A DNA stretch of 38,806 nt, taken from the NCBI GenBank assembly GCA_964406515.1, contig CAYORV010000005.1, forward strand, positions 1 through 38,806. Reading direction: 5' to 3'. The translations under genes were made by a program, and so were the position numbers. Source of the stretch: JAGLWP01 sp964406515. GTDB taxonomy: Archaea; Nanobdellota; Nanobdellia; Pacearchaeales; GW2011-AR1. How positions within the stretch are numbered: the first letter of the stretch is position 1; each line of letters opens with the position of its first letter. The notes below the pieces were generated by a model that did not search any database, was not told where the DNA came from, and saw only the letters and a program-made list of their open reading frames with translations. Shown here piece by piece: positions 6,106-14,394 of this stretch.

Positions 6106-8928
6106 TTACAGTTTTACTATTGCAATCCAACCTTTTTTATCTTTAATTTTAAGGTCGGTTTTGTTTTTAAATCTTTCCTTGCCAGTTGTAACAAATTCCA
6201 ATTTTTTAGAGTTAGTTCTCTCTTTGATAAATTTTTTTTGCTTCTCTAAAACTTTTTTAAATTCGTCGTCGACAATTATAGAAGTTTCAACCTTATCCTT
6301 TTTTTGCAAGCCAAGATTTTTTCTAAACGACTGAATTTGCCTTGACAACTCTCGAGCATAACCTTCTGCCTCAAGTTCAGGAGTCATTTCAGTATCAAGC
6401 TCAACAGAAATCTCTTTTCCACTTTTTATTTCAACATTCTTAACATTTAATTGTGATTTTATTATTTCTTGCAGTGGTTTGTTTAATTCGCTGTGTGGGG
6501 CACTAATTATCGCTTTTGCCAAAGGCCACTTTAATCCAATGTGTAATTTATCTCTCTGTCCTAATCCTTTTTCTATGATTAATAAAGTATTTTCAATTTC
6601 TGTTTCGAGTTTTTTATCAATCTTCCCACTTTCAACTTTCGGCCAACCACACAAATGTACAGATTCTTCTTTCACAATTTTTTTCTCTCGGAGTTCTTGC
6701 CAAACTTTTTCTGTTAAAAAGGGAATCATCGGCGCACACAATTTAATCAAGTTCACATAAACTTCTTTTATAACAGACTTCACTTTTCTGTCATCTTTTG
6801 AAAGTCTTTCTCTAACAACTTGAATATAACTTCTACTAAAATCATTTAACCAAAAATCTTTCAAGGCCCTTGTAGCAAGATGAGGATGCAAATTTTCTAA
6901 CTCTTCTGTAACTGTTTTTATCAAAGAATTCAATCTACTCAAAATCCACTTATCTTCTATTGCCTTTGGGTTTGGTTTTCCAGAAACTTCAATCAACCTT
7001 CCAAGATTATACAAAATATTCAAATTATTTCTCGGCTCTTTAACAACATTAAAACCAAACCTTAATTCCTGTGAAGGATCTTGCAAACAATATAAAAGCC
7101 GAATCGTATCTGCACCAATTTCAGCAACAGCATCATCAAACCAAATTGCATTCCCTTTGCTCTTGTGCATTTCTTCACCTTTCTCGTCTTTCAAAGTTTC
7201 ATATCCAAAAACAGATTTAAATGGAGCTTTTCCAGTCAAAGTCACAGAAGCCCAAAACAGAGCATTAAACCATCCCCGATACTGCCCAGGCATATTTTCA
7301 GAAATTAATTCTGCAGGAAACCACTTTTGCCAGTTCTTTTTATTTCCCAAATAATTTAGTGTTGAAAACGGAACAATTCCTGCATCAAGCCAGGCATCTC
7401 CTACATCTGGAATCCTTTCAACTTCCTTTTTACATTTTTTACATTTTATCTTGATATCATCAATCCAAGGTCTGTGTAATTCAGGAAGCTTGTCAACTTT
7501 TTTCTTATTAATCGCTCTTTTTCTAAGTTCTTTCAAACTTCCAAAAACTTCTACCTCTCCACATTCACATTCCCAAATTGGCAAAGGCAATCCCCAATAC
7601 CTCTTTCGAGAAATCAACCAGTCTCCCATATTCTTAAACCAATCTTCTTGTCTAATCTTACCATATTCAGGAAACCAAGTTATTTTTTTATTAGCATTAA
7701 TCAATTTCTCCTTTATATCCTTACCTTTAAGATACCATTCATCAACTAATCTAAATACAAGTTCCTCACCACATCTCCAACAATGCGGATATCGATGTTT
7801 TATGCTTTCTATCTTGTAAACAAAATTCCTTTCTCCCAAATCTCTTAAAACGTTTTTGTTAACCTCCGAATATTTCTTATTACTAAATTCTCCAAAATTA
7901 TCTAAGTAAACTCCTGCATCATTTAATGGAGAAATAGAAGGAAGCCCTAATTTTTTTCCCAAAGCAAAATCTTCTGTTCCACAACCAGGAGCAATATGAA
8001 CAATACCTGTTCCTTCTTCTTCAGAAGCCAAATCCCACATCACAACTTTGTGCGGCGAATCTTTTTGTTGTTCCAAATCCGCGTACGGCATTTCATATTC
8101 CATTCCCTCGAGTTTCTTTCCTTTTACCTTTTCAAGAATTTTATATTCTCCTTTAATTTCACTAAGCCGTGCCTCAACCAACCAATAATTTTCCCCATTA
8201 TTTCTAATCTTAACATAATCTAATTTTTCATTAGCAGCAATTGCGACATTAGCCGGAACAGTCCAAGGAGTCGTAGTAAAAATCAAAAAGTATTCGTCTG
8301 ACTTTTCCTTAACCGGAAATTGCATAAACAAACCCTGGTGCGTCACTTCTTTATATCCTTCTGTCACAATGTCGTGTTTTGACGAAGCAGTTCCACATCT
8401 CCAACACCACGGCACAGCATCTTTCCCTTTATATAACTCGCCCTGATCAAAATATTTTTTCAACAAAAACCAATTATGAAGATTATTATTGTCAGTCATT
8501 GTGTAATAAGAATTATCCCAATCCATCCACATTCCCAATCTAATTGATTGCCCTGTCTGAATCTTTGAAAACTTTTCAACTCTTTTCTTACAAGCTTTCA
8601 CAAAATTAAGAATACCAAACTTTTCAATGTCTTCTTTATTTTTTAATCCCAAACTTTTTTCTTCCTCTCTTTCAACCCACAAACCTTGACAATCAAATCC
8701 ATTCTGGTATCGCATCTCATGTCCTTGCATAGCCTTGAATCTGTGAAACAAATCTTTGTAAGTCCTTCCCCAAGCATGATGCACACCCATCGGGTTATTC
8801 GCAGTTATCGGCCCATCAATAAAACTCCACTTTTTCTTGCCCTTATTCTTCCGAACAAGTCTCCCAAATATCTTTTTCTCTTCCCAAAACTTCAGAACTT
8901 CTTCTTCAATTTCCTTAAAATTATACAT
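6106..8928 (-). CDS. ileS: Isoleucyl-tRNA synthetase
   Basis: 940 residues; class Ia synthetase that charges tRNA-Ile and edits Val-tRNA-Ile. The HIGH-type motif is PMGVHHAWGR near residue 45. Zinc-binding Cys pairs occur in WCWRCG (~173), HCWRCG (~380), ECECG and CKKCKKE. The CP1 editing domain contains TTTPWTVPANVAIA. The KMSKS loop reads MHKSKGN (~586-592), so the second residue of the motif is His rather than Ser. The C-terminal anticodon-binding domain ends in a basic segment and is shorter than in many archaeal enzymes. It stands alone on the minus strand. Confidence 0.96.
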   Translation of the reverse strand: MYNFKEIEEEVLKFWEEKKIFGRLVRKNKGKKKWSFIDGPITANNPMGVHHAWGRTYKDLFHRFKAMQGHEMRYQNGFDCQGLWVEREEEKSLGLKNKEDIEKFGILNFVKACKKRVEKFSKIQTGQSIRLGMWMDWDNSYYTMTDNNNLHNWFLLKKYFDQGELYKGKDAVPWCWRCGTASSKHDIVTEGYKEVTHQGLFMQFPVKEKSDEYFLIFTTTPWTVPANVAIAANEKLDYVKIRNNGENYWLVEARLSEIKGEYKILEKVKGKKLEGMEYEMPYADLEQQKDSPHKVVMWDLASEEEGTGIVHIAPGCGTEDFALGKKLGLPSISPLNDAGVYLDNFGEFSNKKYSEVNKNVLRDLGERNFVYKIESIKHRYPHCWRCGEELVFRLVDEWYLKGKDIKEKLINANKKITWFPEYGKIRQEDWFKNMGDWLISRKRYWGLPLPIWECECGEVEVFGSLKELRKRAINKKKVDKLPELHRPWIDDIKIKCKKCKKEVERIPDVGDAWLDAGIVPFSTLNYLGNKKNWQKWFPAELISENMPGQYRGWFNALFWASVTLTGKAPFKSVFGYETLKDEKGEEMHKSKGNAIWFDDAVAEIGADTIRLLYCLQDPSQELRFGFNVVKEPRNNLNILYNLGRLIEVSGKPNPKAIEDKWILSRLNSLIKTVTEELENLHPHLATRALKDFWLNDFSRSYIQVVRERLSKDDRKVKSVIKEVYVNLIKLCAPMIPFLTEKVWQELREKKIVKEESVHLCGWPKVESGKIDKKLETEIENTLLIIEKGLGQRDKLHIGLKWPLAKAIISAPHSELNKPLQEIIKSQLNVKNVEIKSGKEISVELDTEMTPELEAEGYARELSRQIQSFRKNLGLQKKDKVETSIIVDDEFKKVLEKQKKFIKERTNSKKLEFVTTGKERFKNKTDLKIKDKKGWIAIVKL

Positions 8929-8976
8929 ATAATTACATAGAATAGATATTTTTAAATTAAACTCTTGATAAGATTC

Positions 8977-9186
8977 TCAATCCCAATAATACAGAATATG
9001 GCATTTCTTACAATATTTGCTTGAGGTACAAACATTATTTGCTAAATTTCCATCATCATCTATTAGACTAAGGGGATGCTTTGACTTAGAACATTCTTTC
9101 CCCTCTTTTGAATCAGAATTATATTTCATTATTTTTTTTATTTTCTCCTTACTCCAATCAATTTCTCCCTCTTTTGACAAATCCAT
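8977..9186 (-). CDS. Small cysteine-containing protein
   Basis: 69 residues from the ATG at 9186; a longer version needs a TTG start at 9201. A Lys/Glu-rich N-terminus (DLSKEGEIDWSKEKIKKI) precedes cysteines in KEC, NNVC and a C-terminal YCKKCH, so a small zinc site is possible. Not recognised. A TATA-like TCTTAAAAAG lies ~25 nt before 9186. Confidence 0.5.
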   Translation of the reverse strand: MDLSKEGEIDWSKEKIKKIMKYNSDSKEGKECSKSKHPLSLIDDDGNLANNVCTSSKYCKKCHILYYWD

Positions 9187-9242
9187 TTCCAATAATATCA
9201 AATCATCTTTTTAAGAATTATTGTGATTTATATTGTAAACTT

Positions 9243-9458
9243 CTAAATCTTAGCATTATATTTATTAACTGCTTCCAATATACTTTCTCCAGTATATCTA
9301 TAATCCAATCCTTTTCTTTTTCTGAATCCTTCAATTGTTTCATCTCTTGGATAGGCTCCCATTTCATATAATTTTATTCTAATATTGAAAACATTTTTTA
9401 ATCCAGGCAATCCATGATTTATTGTACCATTTGGTTTTGCCCTGCCTAATTGAAACAT
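9243..9458 (-). CDS. Small basic hypothetical protein
   Basis: 71 residues, not recognised. It is rich in Gly, Arg, Asn and Tyr, with a compact folded-looking end (DYRYTGESILEAVNKYNAKI). It lies 61 nt downstream of dph5 on the same strand and could be the second gene of that transcript. No signal peptide or membrane segment. Overlapping plus-strand frames are low-complexity, which favours this strand. Confidence 0.5.
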   Translation of the reverse strand: MFQLGRAKPNGTINHGLPGLKNVFNIRIKLYEMGAYPRDETIEGFRKRKGLDYRYTGESILEAVNKYNAKI

Positions 9459-9519
9459 TAAGGATTCAAATACTCAAGTGCATTTCTATTTTTTATTTTT
9501 CTATATAAATCTTGTTTTC

Positions 9520-10209
9520 TCATTTTCTAAACCCTTCCAAAACTTCCTTCTCTAAAAAATGCAATTTCCCAGGAATTATAAAACAAAATGGGAACCGAAC
9601 ATCTTCGTCCTTTAAATTCTCAATAGAATTATAAAGTATTCTTTTTCCATTAGTACCAAGTTTTGAACAAACCACTAATTGATCTACCTCAATTAAACTT
9701 CCTAATCTTTCAATAGCTTTTTCAAATTCCAATCCAATATCAATTAAAATTAATGAATGCGCACCAATAGATTGATTTTCTTTCACAACTTCAATAAAAC
9801 TATCTGCTTCAAAATCAGGCATACTTGTAATTTTCCCAAACTTATACAACTGCAAACCAGTTTCACCAACAGCATCTAAAATAGAAGCATTATGGATAAC
9901 TTGAGATTTAATACCTAATCGTTTTGCTTCTTGAATTAGAGAAATATGAGTAGTAGCAGTGAGTGGAGAACCATAAACAAGCAAAGCAACATCCATTTTT
10001 TTAGCTTCATCTACAATTTCTAAACCCTCAACAAACTCTCTATCTGCCTCAATTATTTTTTTATCAATCATTTCTTCTAATTGTCCTTTTGAATAATTAA
10101 ACTTGATAGTATAATTTTCAAGATAAACTTTTTTACACTTTTTCACAATTGAAAGTCCAAACTGTGAAATCCCATTCAAATTTAATCCCAAACCAATTAT
10201 ATATAACAT
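9520..10209 (-). CDS. dph5: Diphthine synthase (diphthamide biosynthesis methyltransferase)
   Basis: 229 residues. This SAM-dependent methyltransferase methylates the 3-amino-3-carboxypropyl-histidine intermediate on EF-2, the second stage of diphthamide synthesis. The tetrapyrrole-methylase fold is visible: N-terminal MLYIIGLGLN, the loop VYGSPLTATTHISL, the segment VIHNASILDAVGETGLQLYKFG and HSLILIDIG. Its target histidine is present in the EF-2 encoded at 30045-32201 (AIHRG). Slightly shorter than typical archaeal Dph5 (~260). No dph2 is visible in the window. Confidence 0.94.
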   Translation of the reverse strand: MLYIIGLGLNLNGISQFGLSIVKKCKKVYLENYTIKFNYSKGQLEEMIDKKIIEADREFVEGLEIVDEAKKMDVALLVYGSPLTATTHISLIQEAKRLGIKSQVIHNASILDAVGETGLQLYKFGKITSMPDFEADSFIEVVKENQSIGAHSLILIDIGLEFEKAIERLGSLIEVDQLVVCSKLGTNGKRILYNSIENLKDEDVRFPFCFIIPGKLHFLEKEVLEGFRK

Positions 10210-10234
10210 TTTTTTAATAATAAAGTTTAATTTA

Positions 10235-10801
10235 TTAAGATGCTACCTTAATATCTCGAAGGAGCATAGCTAATTCTTGATCTTTTTGTAATTCTGCCTG
10301 TTCCCGATATATCTGTTGTTCTTGATATATTCGTTTTTTTTGTCGTTCTTGATATAATCTTATCTGCTCCATTTTTTCCCAGTTTTTAATCCTTTCTTTT
10401 TGAACTAACTTTGCTAATTCTGCCTTCAATCCCCCCCTTAATGCAGTAGTACTTAGACTTTCTATTGTTTCATTTATTTTGTGTTTTTGAGCATGTGCTT
10501 GAATAAAACTTAAGATATTTAATGCTCTTGGATTATGACCATAAGAAGTTTCTCCAAGATTCTTTTCCAAATCAATATGCCCACATTTCAATTTTTTCAG
10601 GGCACTCATAACAAAAGCATCTCTCTCTTTTTGTGAATATTCATTTTTCTTATAATTCTCAAGGTTTTGTCTTGCCAATAGATTGTTATCAGCATAAGTA
10701 CCAAAAGAACGTTCTGCAATGCTATCAATCCTTCTATAACTATTCCTTTCTTGAGGAATGCTCATTTCAATCGGTCTTTCCAAAACTGCTGTATCTGTCA
10801 T
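10235..10801 (-). CDS. Hypothetical protein with Gln/Arg-rich coiled-coil end
   Basis: 188 residues, not recognised. The N-terminus is polar and probably disordered. Residues ~60-130 look helical (RDAFVMSALKKLKCGHIDLE, then LNILSFIQAHAQKHK). The last ~55 residues form a long charged helix rich in Q, R, E and K (QIRLYQERQKKRIYQEQQ). It lies 25 nt upstream of dph5 on the same strand and may be co-transcribed, but no link to diphthamide is evident. No membrane segment. Confidence 0.65.
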   Translation of the reverse strand: MTDTAVLERPIEMSIPQERNSYRRIDSIAERSFGTYADNNLLARQNLENYKKNEYSQKERDAFVMSALKKLKCGHIDLEKNLGETSYGHNPRALNILSFIQAHAQKHKINETIESLSTTALRGGLKAELAKLVQKERIKNWEKMEQIRLYQERQKKRIYQEQQIYREQAELQKDQELAMLLRDIKVAS

Positions 10802-10852
10802 GTTACCACTAAAAAATTGTAATTTATAAGGTTTTTCATTATAGAAAATCTA

Positions 10853-11095
10853 TTATTTTTTACTCTTCAAACTCCGACTTATTACAATTGCTATAAACAG
10901 AAAACTAAAAAATAGGGCATCATTTCCTATGACTAATCCAACCACTCCCCCAATTAAACTCGCAATTATAATAATCTTAAACCATTTTTGACCTGACTTT
11001 AATTCTTCCTTTGTTATCCGAGCAAGAAAGTCTCCAATTGGAATCCCCAATAAAAGAAATACTATTCCAATAATAATCTTAACCAACTCTTCCAT
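10853..11095 (-). CDS. Small membrane protein
   Basis: 80 residues with three hydrophobic segments (about 5-25, 38-58 and 60-76) separated by a basic loop (TKEELKSGQKW), and a basic C-terminus (SRSLKSKK). The repeated GxxxG-like spacing in VFLLLGIPIGDFLA and LIGGVVGLVIGND suggests packed helices. Not recognised. It is divergent from dtdA across a short gap containing TATA-like sequence. Confidence 0.7.
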   Translation of the reverse strand: MEELVKIIIGIVFLLLGIPIGDFLARITKEELKSGQKWFKIIIIASLIGGVVGLVIGNDALFFSFLFIAIVISRSLKSKK

Positions 11096-11131
11096 AACAA
11101 TATTTAAGAAAGATTGTTTTTATATTTAATC

Positions 11132-11959
11132 ATGTACAAAAAATACCTCATAGTTGCGAGCAAAAAAGATTTAGCAGGGATAAACATAACTACAAACTTA
11201 GACCAGTTCAGACCAAATCCCTTAGCTTCCTCAATAAAAGACGCTCCTGCTTTTGATTTTTATTTAATTGATACAGAGATAGTAGATGATTCTGGAATAG
11301 ACAAGGAAAAAATTAACAAATATGATTTTGTCATTTTTGCTTCAAAACATAAATCAGAAAAAGAAGAAAAATCCCTTTCAATACACGCTCCAGGAAATTG
11401 GCTTCAAGCTGAACTGGGGGGCGAGTCAAGAAAAGTCTGTAAAACTTCTGCCCTATTCCAAAAACAAATGTTTGAAATTCTAAACAGGAATGTAGAAAAA
11501 TATGAATTAGAAGATTATAACGTGACTTTAGAATGTACTCATCACGGTCCGTTAATCGACAAACCTTGTGTGTTCATAGAAATTGGTTCAACCGAAACAG
11601 AGTGGAACGATAGAAGAGCAGGTTTTGTCATAGCAAAAACAATCTCAGATATAATTAATGAATTCAAAGAAAACCCCTATAATGAAGTAGCAATTGGAAT
11701 TGGCGGACCACATTATTGCCCAAACTTCAACAAACTTCAACTAGATTCAAATGTAGCACTTTCCCATATTATTCCAAAATATGTTCTCCCATTTAAAGAA
11801 GAAATGATTTTAGAAGCAATAAACAAAACAGAAGAAGAAGTTGACTTTGTAGTTTTGGATTGGAAGGGAATTGGAAACGAAGAGCAAAGAAAACCCCTAT
11901 TGGAAATTTTAGACAAAAATTATATCAGATATAAAAGAATAAGCGAGATTGAGAAGTAA
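11132..11959 (+). CDS. dtdA: D-aminoacyl-tRNA deacylase, archaeal DTD2 type
   Basis: 275 residues. It hydrolyses D-aminoacyl-tRNA, recycling tRNA mischarged with D-amino acids. Family hallmarks: the start YLIVASKKDLAG, HAPGNW, LECTHHGPLID, FIEIGSTETEW and GIGGPHYCPNF with probable metal-binding His/Cys. Length matches archaeal DtdA/GEK1. The start at 11132 matches the usual MYKKYLIVAS-type N-terminus; an ATG 18 nt upstream adds only six residues. T/A-rich promoter sequence lies immediately upstream. Confidence 0.94.
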   Translation: MYKKYLIVASKKDLAGINITTNLDQFRPNPLASSIKDAPAFDFYLIDTEIVDDSGIDKEKINKYDFVIFASKHKSEKEEKSLSIHAPGNWLQAELGGESRKVCKTSALFQKQMFEILNRNVEKYELEDYNVTLECTHHGPLIDKPCVFIEIGSTETEWNDRRAGFVIAKTISDIINEFKENPYNEVAIGIGGPHYCPNFNKLQLDSNVALSHIIPKYVLPFKEEMILEAINKTEEEVDFVVLDWKGIGNEEQRKPLLEILDKNYIRYKRISEIEK

Positions 11960-12010
11960 TATAAAAATTTTGTACAAAAAATAGGAAAAGAGGTGGGAAA
12001 AACAAATAAA

Positions 12011-12331
12011 ATGAAAACTAAATGTCCTTTACATAAAATAGAGATTTTGGAAAATAGAAAAATAATAAATTGTGATAAACTCAAATTTGCTTGGAAACAA
12101 GATTCAAAAGGATATTTTTTAGTAAAACTAAAAAATCAACAGATTTGTTGTGGATTTGTGAATCCAAGGCATAAAATGATAATGGAATTTAGAGCAAAAA
12201 ACCCAGATAAAATAATTAAAGAAATTGCAAAAAGAAAACTCTGTAACTTAGAAAATATGGGTTACATAGCATCTGAATTAATGCTCGCGAAATATTGTTT
12301 AGAAAAAAATAAGAAATATGTTCAGCGTTAA
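12011..12331 (+). CDS. DUF4346-like protein
   Basis: 106 residues from the ATG at 12011; a GTG at 11993 would add six. The middle (DSKGYFLVKLKNQQICCGFV) and the C-terminal helix (YIASELMLAKYCLE) match the shape of the DUF4346 family. In that family a D-x-K-G-Y-F-hydrophobic strand is followed by an H/A-x-Y-L-G-x-E-L-x-K-A-E helix, here degenerate. Family members are related to the MtrA cobamide-binding fold, but no methanogenesis genes are here. Cys residues at the N-terminus (TKCPLHK) and in ICC could bind metal. Domain call is tentative. Confidence 0.65.
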   Translation: MKTKCPLHKIEILENRKIINCDKLKFAWKQDSKGYFLVKLKNQQICCGFVNPRHKMIMEFRAKNPDKIIKEIAKRKLCNLENMGYIASELMLAKYCLEKNKKYVQR

Positions 12332-12353
12332 AAAAAGAGGTTGAAGATTTTCA

Positions 12354-12370
12354 AACGCCCTGAGCAGGAA
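12354..12370. repeat. Distal copy of tRNA-Ser 3' end (17-bp direct repeat)
   Basis: AACGCCCTGAGCAGGAA is identical to 12422-12438, which contains the 3' acceptor strand, discriminator and part of the T-arm of tRNA-Ser. The copies are 68 bp apart. Same architecture as at tRNA-Leu. Confidence 0.82.
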
Positions 12371-12379
12371 CCTCGTAAG

Positions 12380-12405
12380 AGGTTCTTGTGCCCTCCTTGG
12401 GTATC
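12380..12405 (-). repeat. 26-nt core shared with tRNA-Leu element
   Basis: Matches 1429-1454 at 24 of 26 positions (differences at two pyrimidines). It includes a CCC-TCCTT-GGG hairpin. It is preceded by AACCTC-TTAC-GAGGTT on the minus strand, a hairpin at the same relative place as ACCTG-CAAG-CAGGT beside tRNA-Leu. It lies between two copies of the tRNA-Ser 3' end. Confidence 0.75.
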
Positions 12406-12423
12406 GAACAAGTTCGATTCTAA

Positions 12424-12504
12424 CGCCCTGAGCAGGAATCGAACCTGCGCACCCCGAAGGGTCCAGATTAGCAATCTGGTGCAATACCATTATGCGATCA
12501 GGGC
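12424..12504 (-). tRNA. tRNA-Ser (anticodon GCT)
   Basis: The acceptor GCCCTGA pairs with TCAGGGC; discriminator G, as in archaeal tRNA-Ser. The anticodon stem-loop CCAGA-TTGCTAA-TCTGG gives GCT. A class II variable arm ACCC-TTCG-GGGT and T-arm GCAGG-TTCGATT-CCTGC are present. 81 nt, CCA not encoded. A TATA-like GTTTTAAATTG lies ~26 nt upstream at ~12528-12538. The 3' end is duplicated downstream at 12354-12370. Confidence 0.93.
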
Positions 12505-12568
12505 ATATGGAAATATAGAATATTTTGACAATTTAAAACTTTGTGTTTGTTAAAAATATAGCAACTCA

Positions 12569-13039
12569 TCACTTTATAACTACGTCTCTTAGAGGTTTTT
12601 CTTGTTCTTCATAAAATTTTTTCAATGATGGTATAAAACGTCTTAATACTTCTTTATTAACCCCCCAATAGGTATCTGACCTTCCACTGAAAGTAAAAAT
12701 TCCTTTAGCTAACCGATATCTTCCACCACCAACTAAACTTTCATTATCTTTGGGCTCCGACATTTTTGAAAAATCCTCTAATGCCTGAACAAGGTTTTTT
12801 CTTTCTCTTATGGGTTTCTTCCCGAGAAGACCCAATTCATAATATTTTTCATATTGTTGTATTCCGGTTTCAGGAGATTTTTGTTGAGCTTTTTCAAAAG
12901 CTTGAAGTATATCTGTATGTGTTTTAAAAATTTGTATGGATTGTGCAATTAAAACTAAAGAATTATCTTTAAGGTTTTCTACCACATACTTTCCACTAGC
13001 CCCTTCAATTGGAAGCACTATATGTTTTCTTTTTGCCAT
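12569..13039 (-). CDS. Unrecognised protein with GGGRY...SGRS motif
   Basis: 156 residues. The C-terminal third (VGGGRYRLAKGIFTFSGRSD, then YWGVNKEVLRRFIP) recalls the GGG...(strand)...G-x-S-x-x-(F/Y)-G pattern of small phosphohistidine-phosphatase (janus)-like proteins, but the catalytic His is not obvious and this is only a hint. The middle is helical and charged. No signal peptide. It stands alone between tRNA-Ser and tRNA-Met. Confident as a gene, not as a function. Confidence 0.65.
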   Translation of the reverse strand: MAKRKHIVLPIEGASGKYVVENLKDNSLVLIAQSIQIFKTHTDILQAFEKAQQKSPETGIQQYEKYYELGLLGKKPIRERKNLVQALEDFSKMSEPKDNESLVGGGRYRLAKGIFTFSGRSDTYWGVNKEVLRRFIPSLKKFYEEQEKPLRDVVIK

Positions 13040-13129
13040 ATTATCAAGAACCCTGTTTCTTATAGGGCATAATTTTGTAGATTTTTACTATTCTTAAACA
13101 TTTCTATGTTCTCATTTCCTCATTAAGAA

Positions 13130-13140
13130 AACTTTAAAAG
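13130..13140 (+). promoter_or_regulatory. Promoter of initiator tRNA
   Basis: AACTTTAAAAG lies ~27 nt before the tRNA-Met 5' end, the normal position of an archaeal TATA box. Confidence 0.5.
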
Positions 13141-13161
13141 TCATCTGAGACACCAATTATT

Positions 13162-13237
13162 AGCGGGGTGGAGCAGTCTGGAGTGCTCGTCGGGCCCATA
13201 ACCCGGAGGTCGCGTGGTTCAAATCCCGCCCCCGCTA
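13162..13237 (+). tRNA. Initiator tRNA-Met (anticodon CAT)
   Basis: The acceptor AGCGGGG pairs with CCCCGCT, starting with the A:T pair typical of archaeal initiators; discriminator A. The anticodon stem carries the three G:C pairs characteristic of initiator tRNA (CGGGCCCATAACCCG). 76 nt, CCA not encoded. Unlike the two class II tRNAs here, no copy of its 3' end was seen downstream. Confidence 0.95.
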
Positions 13238-13296
13238 TTAATAATTAAATTCTGCCATTACCAAATCCTTAAAAACCAATTTTCTTTTCTAATGCA

Positions 13297-13968
13297 ATGT
13301 TAATACTTGGAATTGATGATGCAGGGAGAGGTCCTGTAATTGGGCCAATGATTTTAGCCGGCTGTCTTATTGATGAAAAAATAGAAAGAAAATTTAAGAC
13401 ATTAGGGATAAAAGACAGCAAACAATTAACCCAAAAAAGAAGAGAATTTCTTGCAGAAAAAATAAAAGAAGATGCAGAAACTTTTGAAGTTTCTTTAGCG
13501 TTTCCCGAAGAAATTGATCAAACAAATTATGACGGAATTAATTTGAATGAATTAGAAGCTATAAAAACAGCAGAGATAATTAATAAAATAAATAAGGGAT
13601 TTAAAAAAATAAAAGTGGTTGTGGATTGTCCATCTGTCAGTATAGAAAAATGGACGGACTTATTAAAAATAAAAATAAAAAATTTATCAAATTTAGAAAT
13701 TTATTGTGAACACAAGGCAGATAAAAATCATGTCGCTGTTTCAGCAGCTTCAATTCTAGCAAAGTGCATAAGAGAAAAAGAAATGACAAAATTAAAAAAG
13801 ATTTACGGCGAAAGCATTGGTTCTGGTTATCCCTCTGACCCTGCAACCTGCAAGTTTCTTGAAAAAAATCATAAAAAATATGAAGACAAAGGAATATTCA
13901 GAAAAACTTGGGCAACTTGGAAAAACATTGTTTCAAAAAGTAAGCAAAGAAAACTGGGAGAATTCTAA
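13297..13968 (+). CDS. rnhB: Ribonuclease HII
   Basis: 223 residues. It removes RNA from RNA:DNA hybrids, including Okazaki primers and misincorporated ribonucleotides. The N-terminal motif reads GIDDAGRGPVIGP; most family members have GIDEAGRG, so the second acidic residue is Asp8 instead of Glu. Further catalytic acids lie in VVDCPS and near ADKNHVAVSAASILAK. Length is typical for archaea. The stop abuts the ATG of the Nudix gene, and smc follows, so rnhB, nudix and smc probably form one DNA-maintenance transcript. Confidence 0.95.
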   Translation: MLILGIDDAGRGPVIGPMILAGCLIDEKIERKFKTLGIKDSKQLTQKRREFLAEKIKEDAETFEVSLAFPEEIDQTNYDGINLNELEAIKTAEIINKINKGFKKIKVVVDCPSVSIEKWTDLLKIKIKNLSNLEIYCEHKADKNHVAVSAASILAKCIREKEMTKLKKIYGESIGSGYPSDPATCKFLEKNHKKYEDKGIFRKTWATWKNIVSKSKQRKLGEF

Positions 13969-14370
13969 ATGAGGTCTGTAGTAGCGATAGTTAATCATGA
14001 AGGAAATGTTCTTATAGGTAAAAAAATAATTAATCCTACGCATTTTTTAAGTGGAAAATGGCATGTTCCTGGAGGAGGAGTTAAAAACAAAGAGAGTGAT
14101 GAAAAAGCATTAGCTAGGGAAATGCTAGAAGAAACAGGAATTGTAATTGATGTTAAAAGGTATATTGCTTCGCATAAAACTCCTACCTCTAGAAGAGAAG
14201 CAAGATGGTATGAATGTTTTTATGTTGATGGAATTTTAAAAGCAGGAGATGATTTACAAGATGCAAAATGGATTCCAAAAAGCAGAGTTTTAGGAGAATG
14301 TAGCAATCAAGCAACAGAACTTTGGCCAGAAGAAATAAAAAGTTATTTTAGTTATCATCCTAATCTTTAA
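13969..14370 (+). CDS. Nudix hydrolase
   Basis: 133 residues. The Nudix box is complete: GGGVKNKESDEKAL then AREMLEETGI, fitting G-x5-E-x7-R-E-hydrophobic-x-E-E-x-G-hydrophobic. The enzyme cleaves a nucleoside diphosphate linked to another moiety with Mg2+. The SGKWHVPGGG lead-in resembles GDP-mannose or (d)NTP-type members, but substrate cannot be fixed. Its ATG directly follows the rnhB stop, so translation is coupled. A nucleotide-pool cleaning role would fit this neighbourhood. Confidence 0.9.
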   Translation: MRSVVAIVNHEGNVLIGKKIINPTHFLSGKWHVPGGGVKNKESDEKALAREMLEETGIVIDVKRYIASHKTPTSRREARWYECFYVDGILKAGDDLQDAKWIPKSRVLGECSNQATELWPEEIKSYFSYHPNL

Positions 14371-14394
14371 AAATCTCCATTGTTTATTTCTCAC

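Noticed and set aside
9108..9371. Plus-strand 87-codon ORF
   Set aside because: Low-complexity Phe/Ser/Ile translation; opposite two more plausible minus-strand small genes.
12299..12490. Minus-strand ORF of 63 codons
   Set aside because: It reads through tRNA-Ser and its repeat element; the tRNA is certain and the protein is not protein-like.
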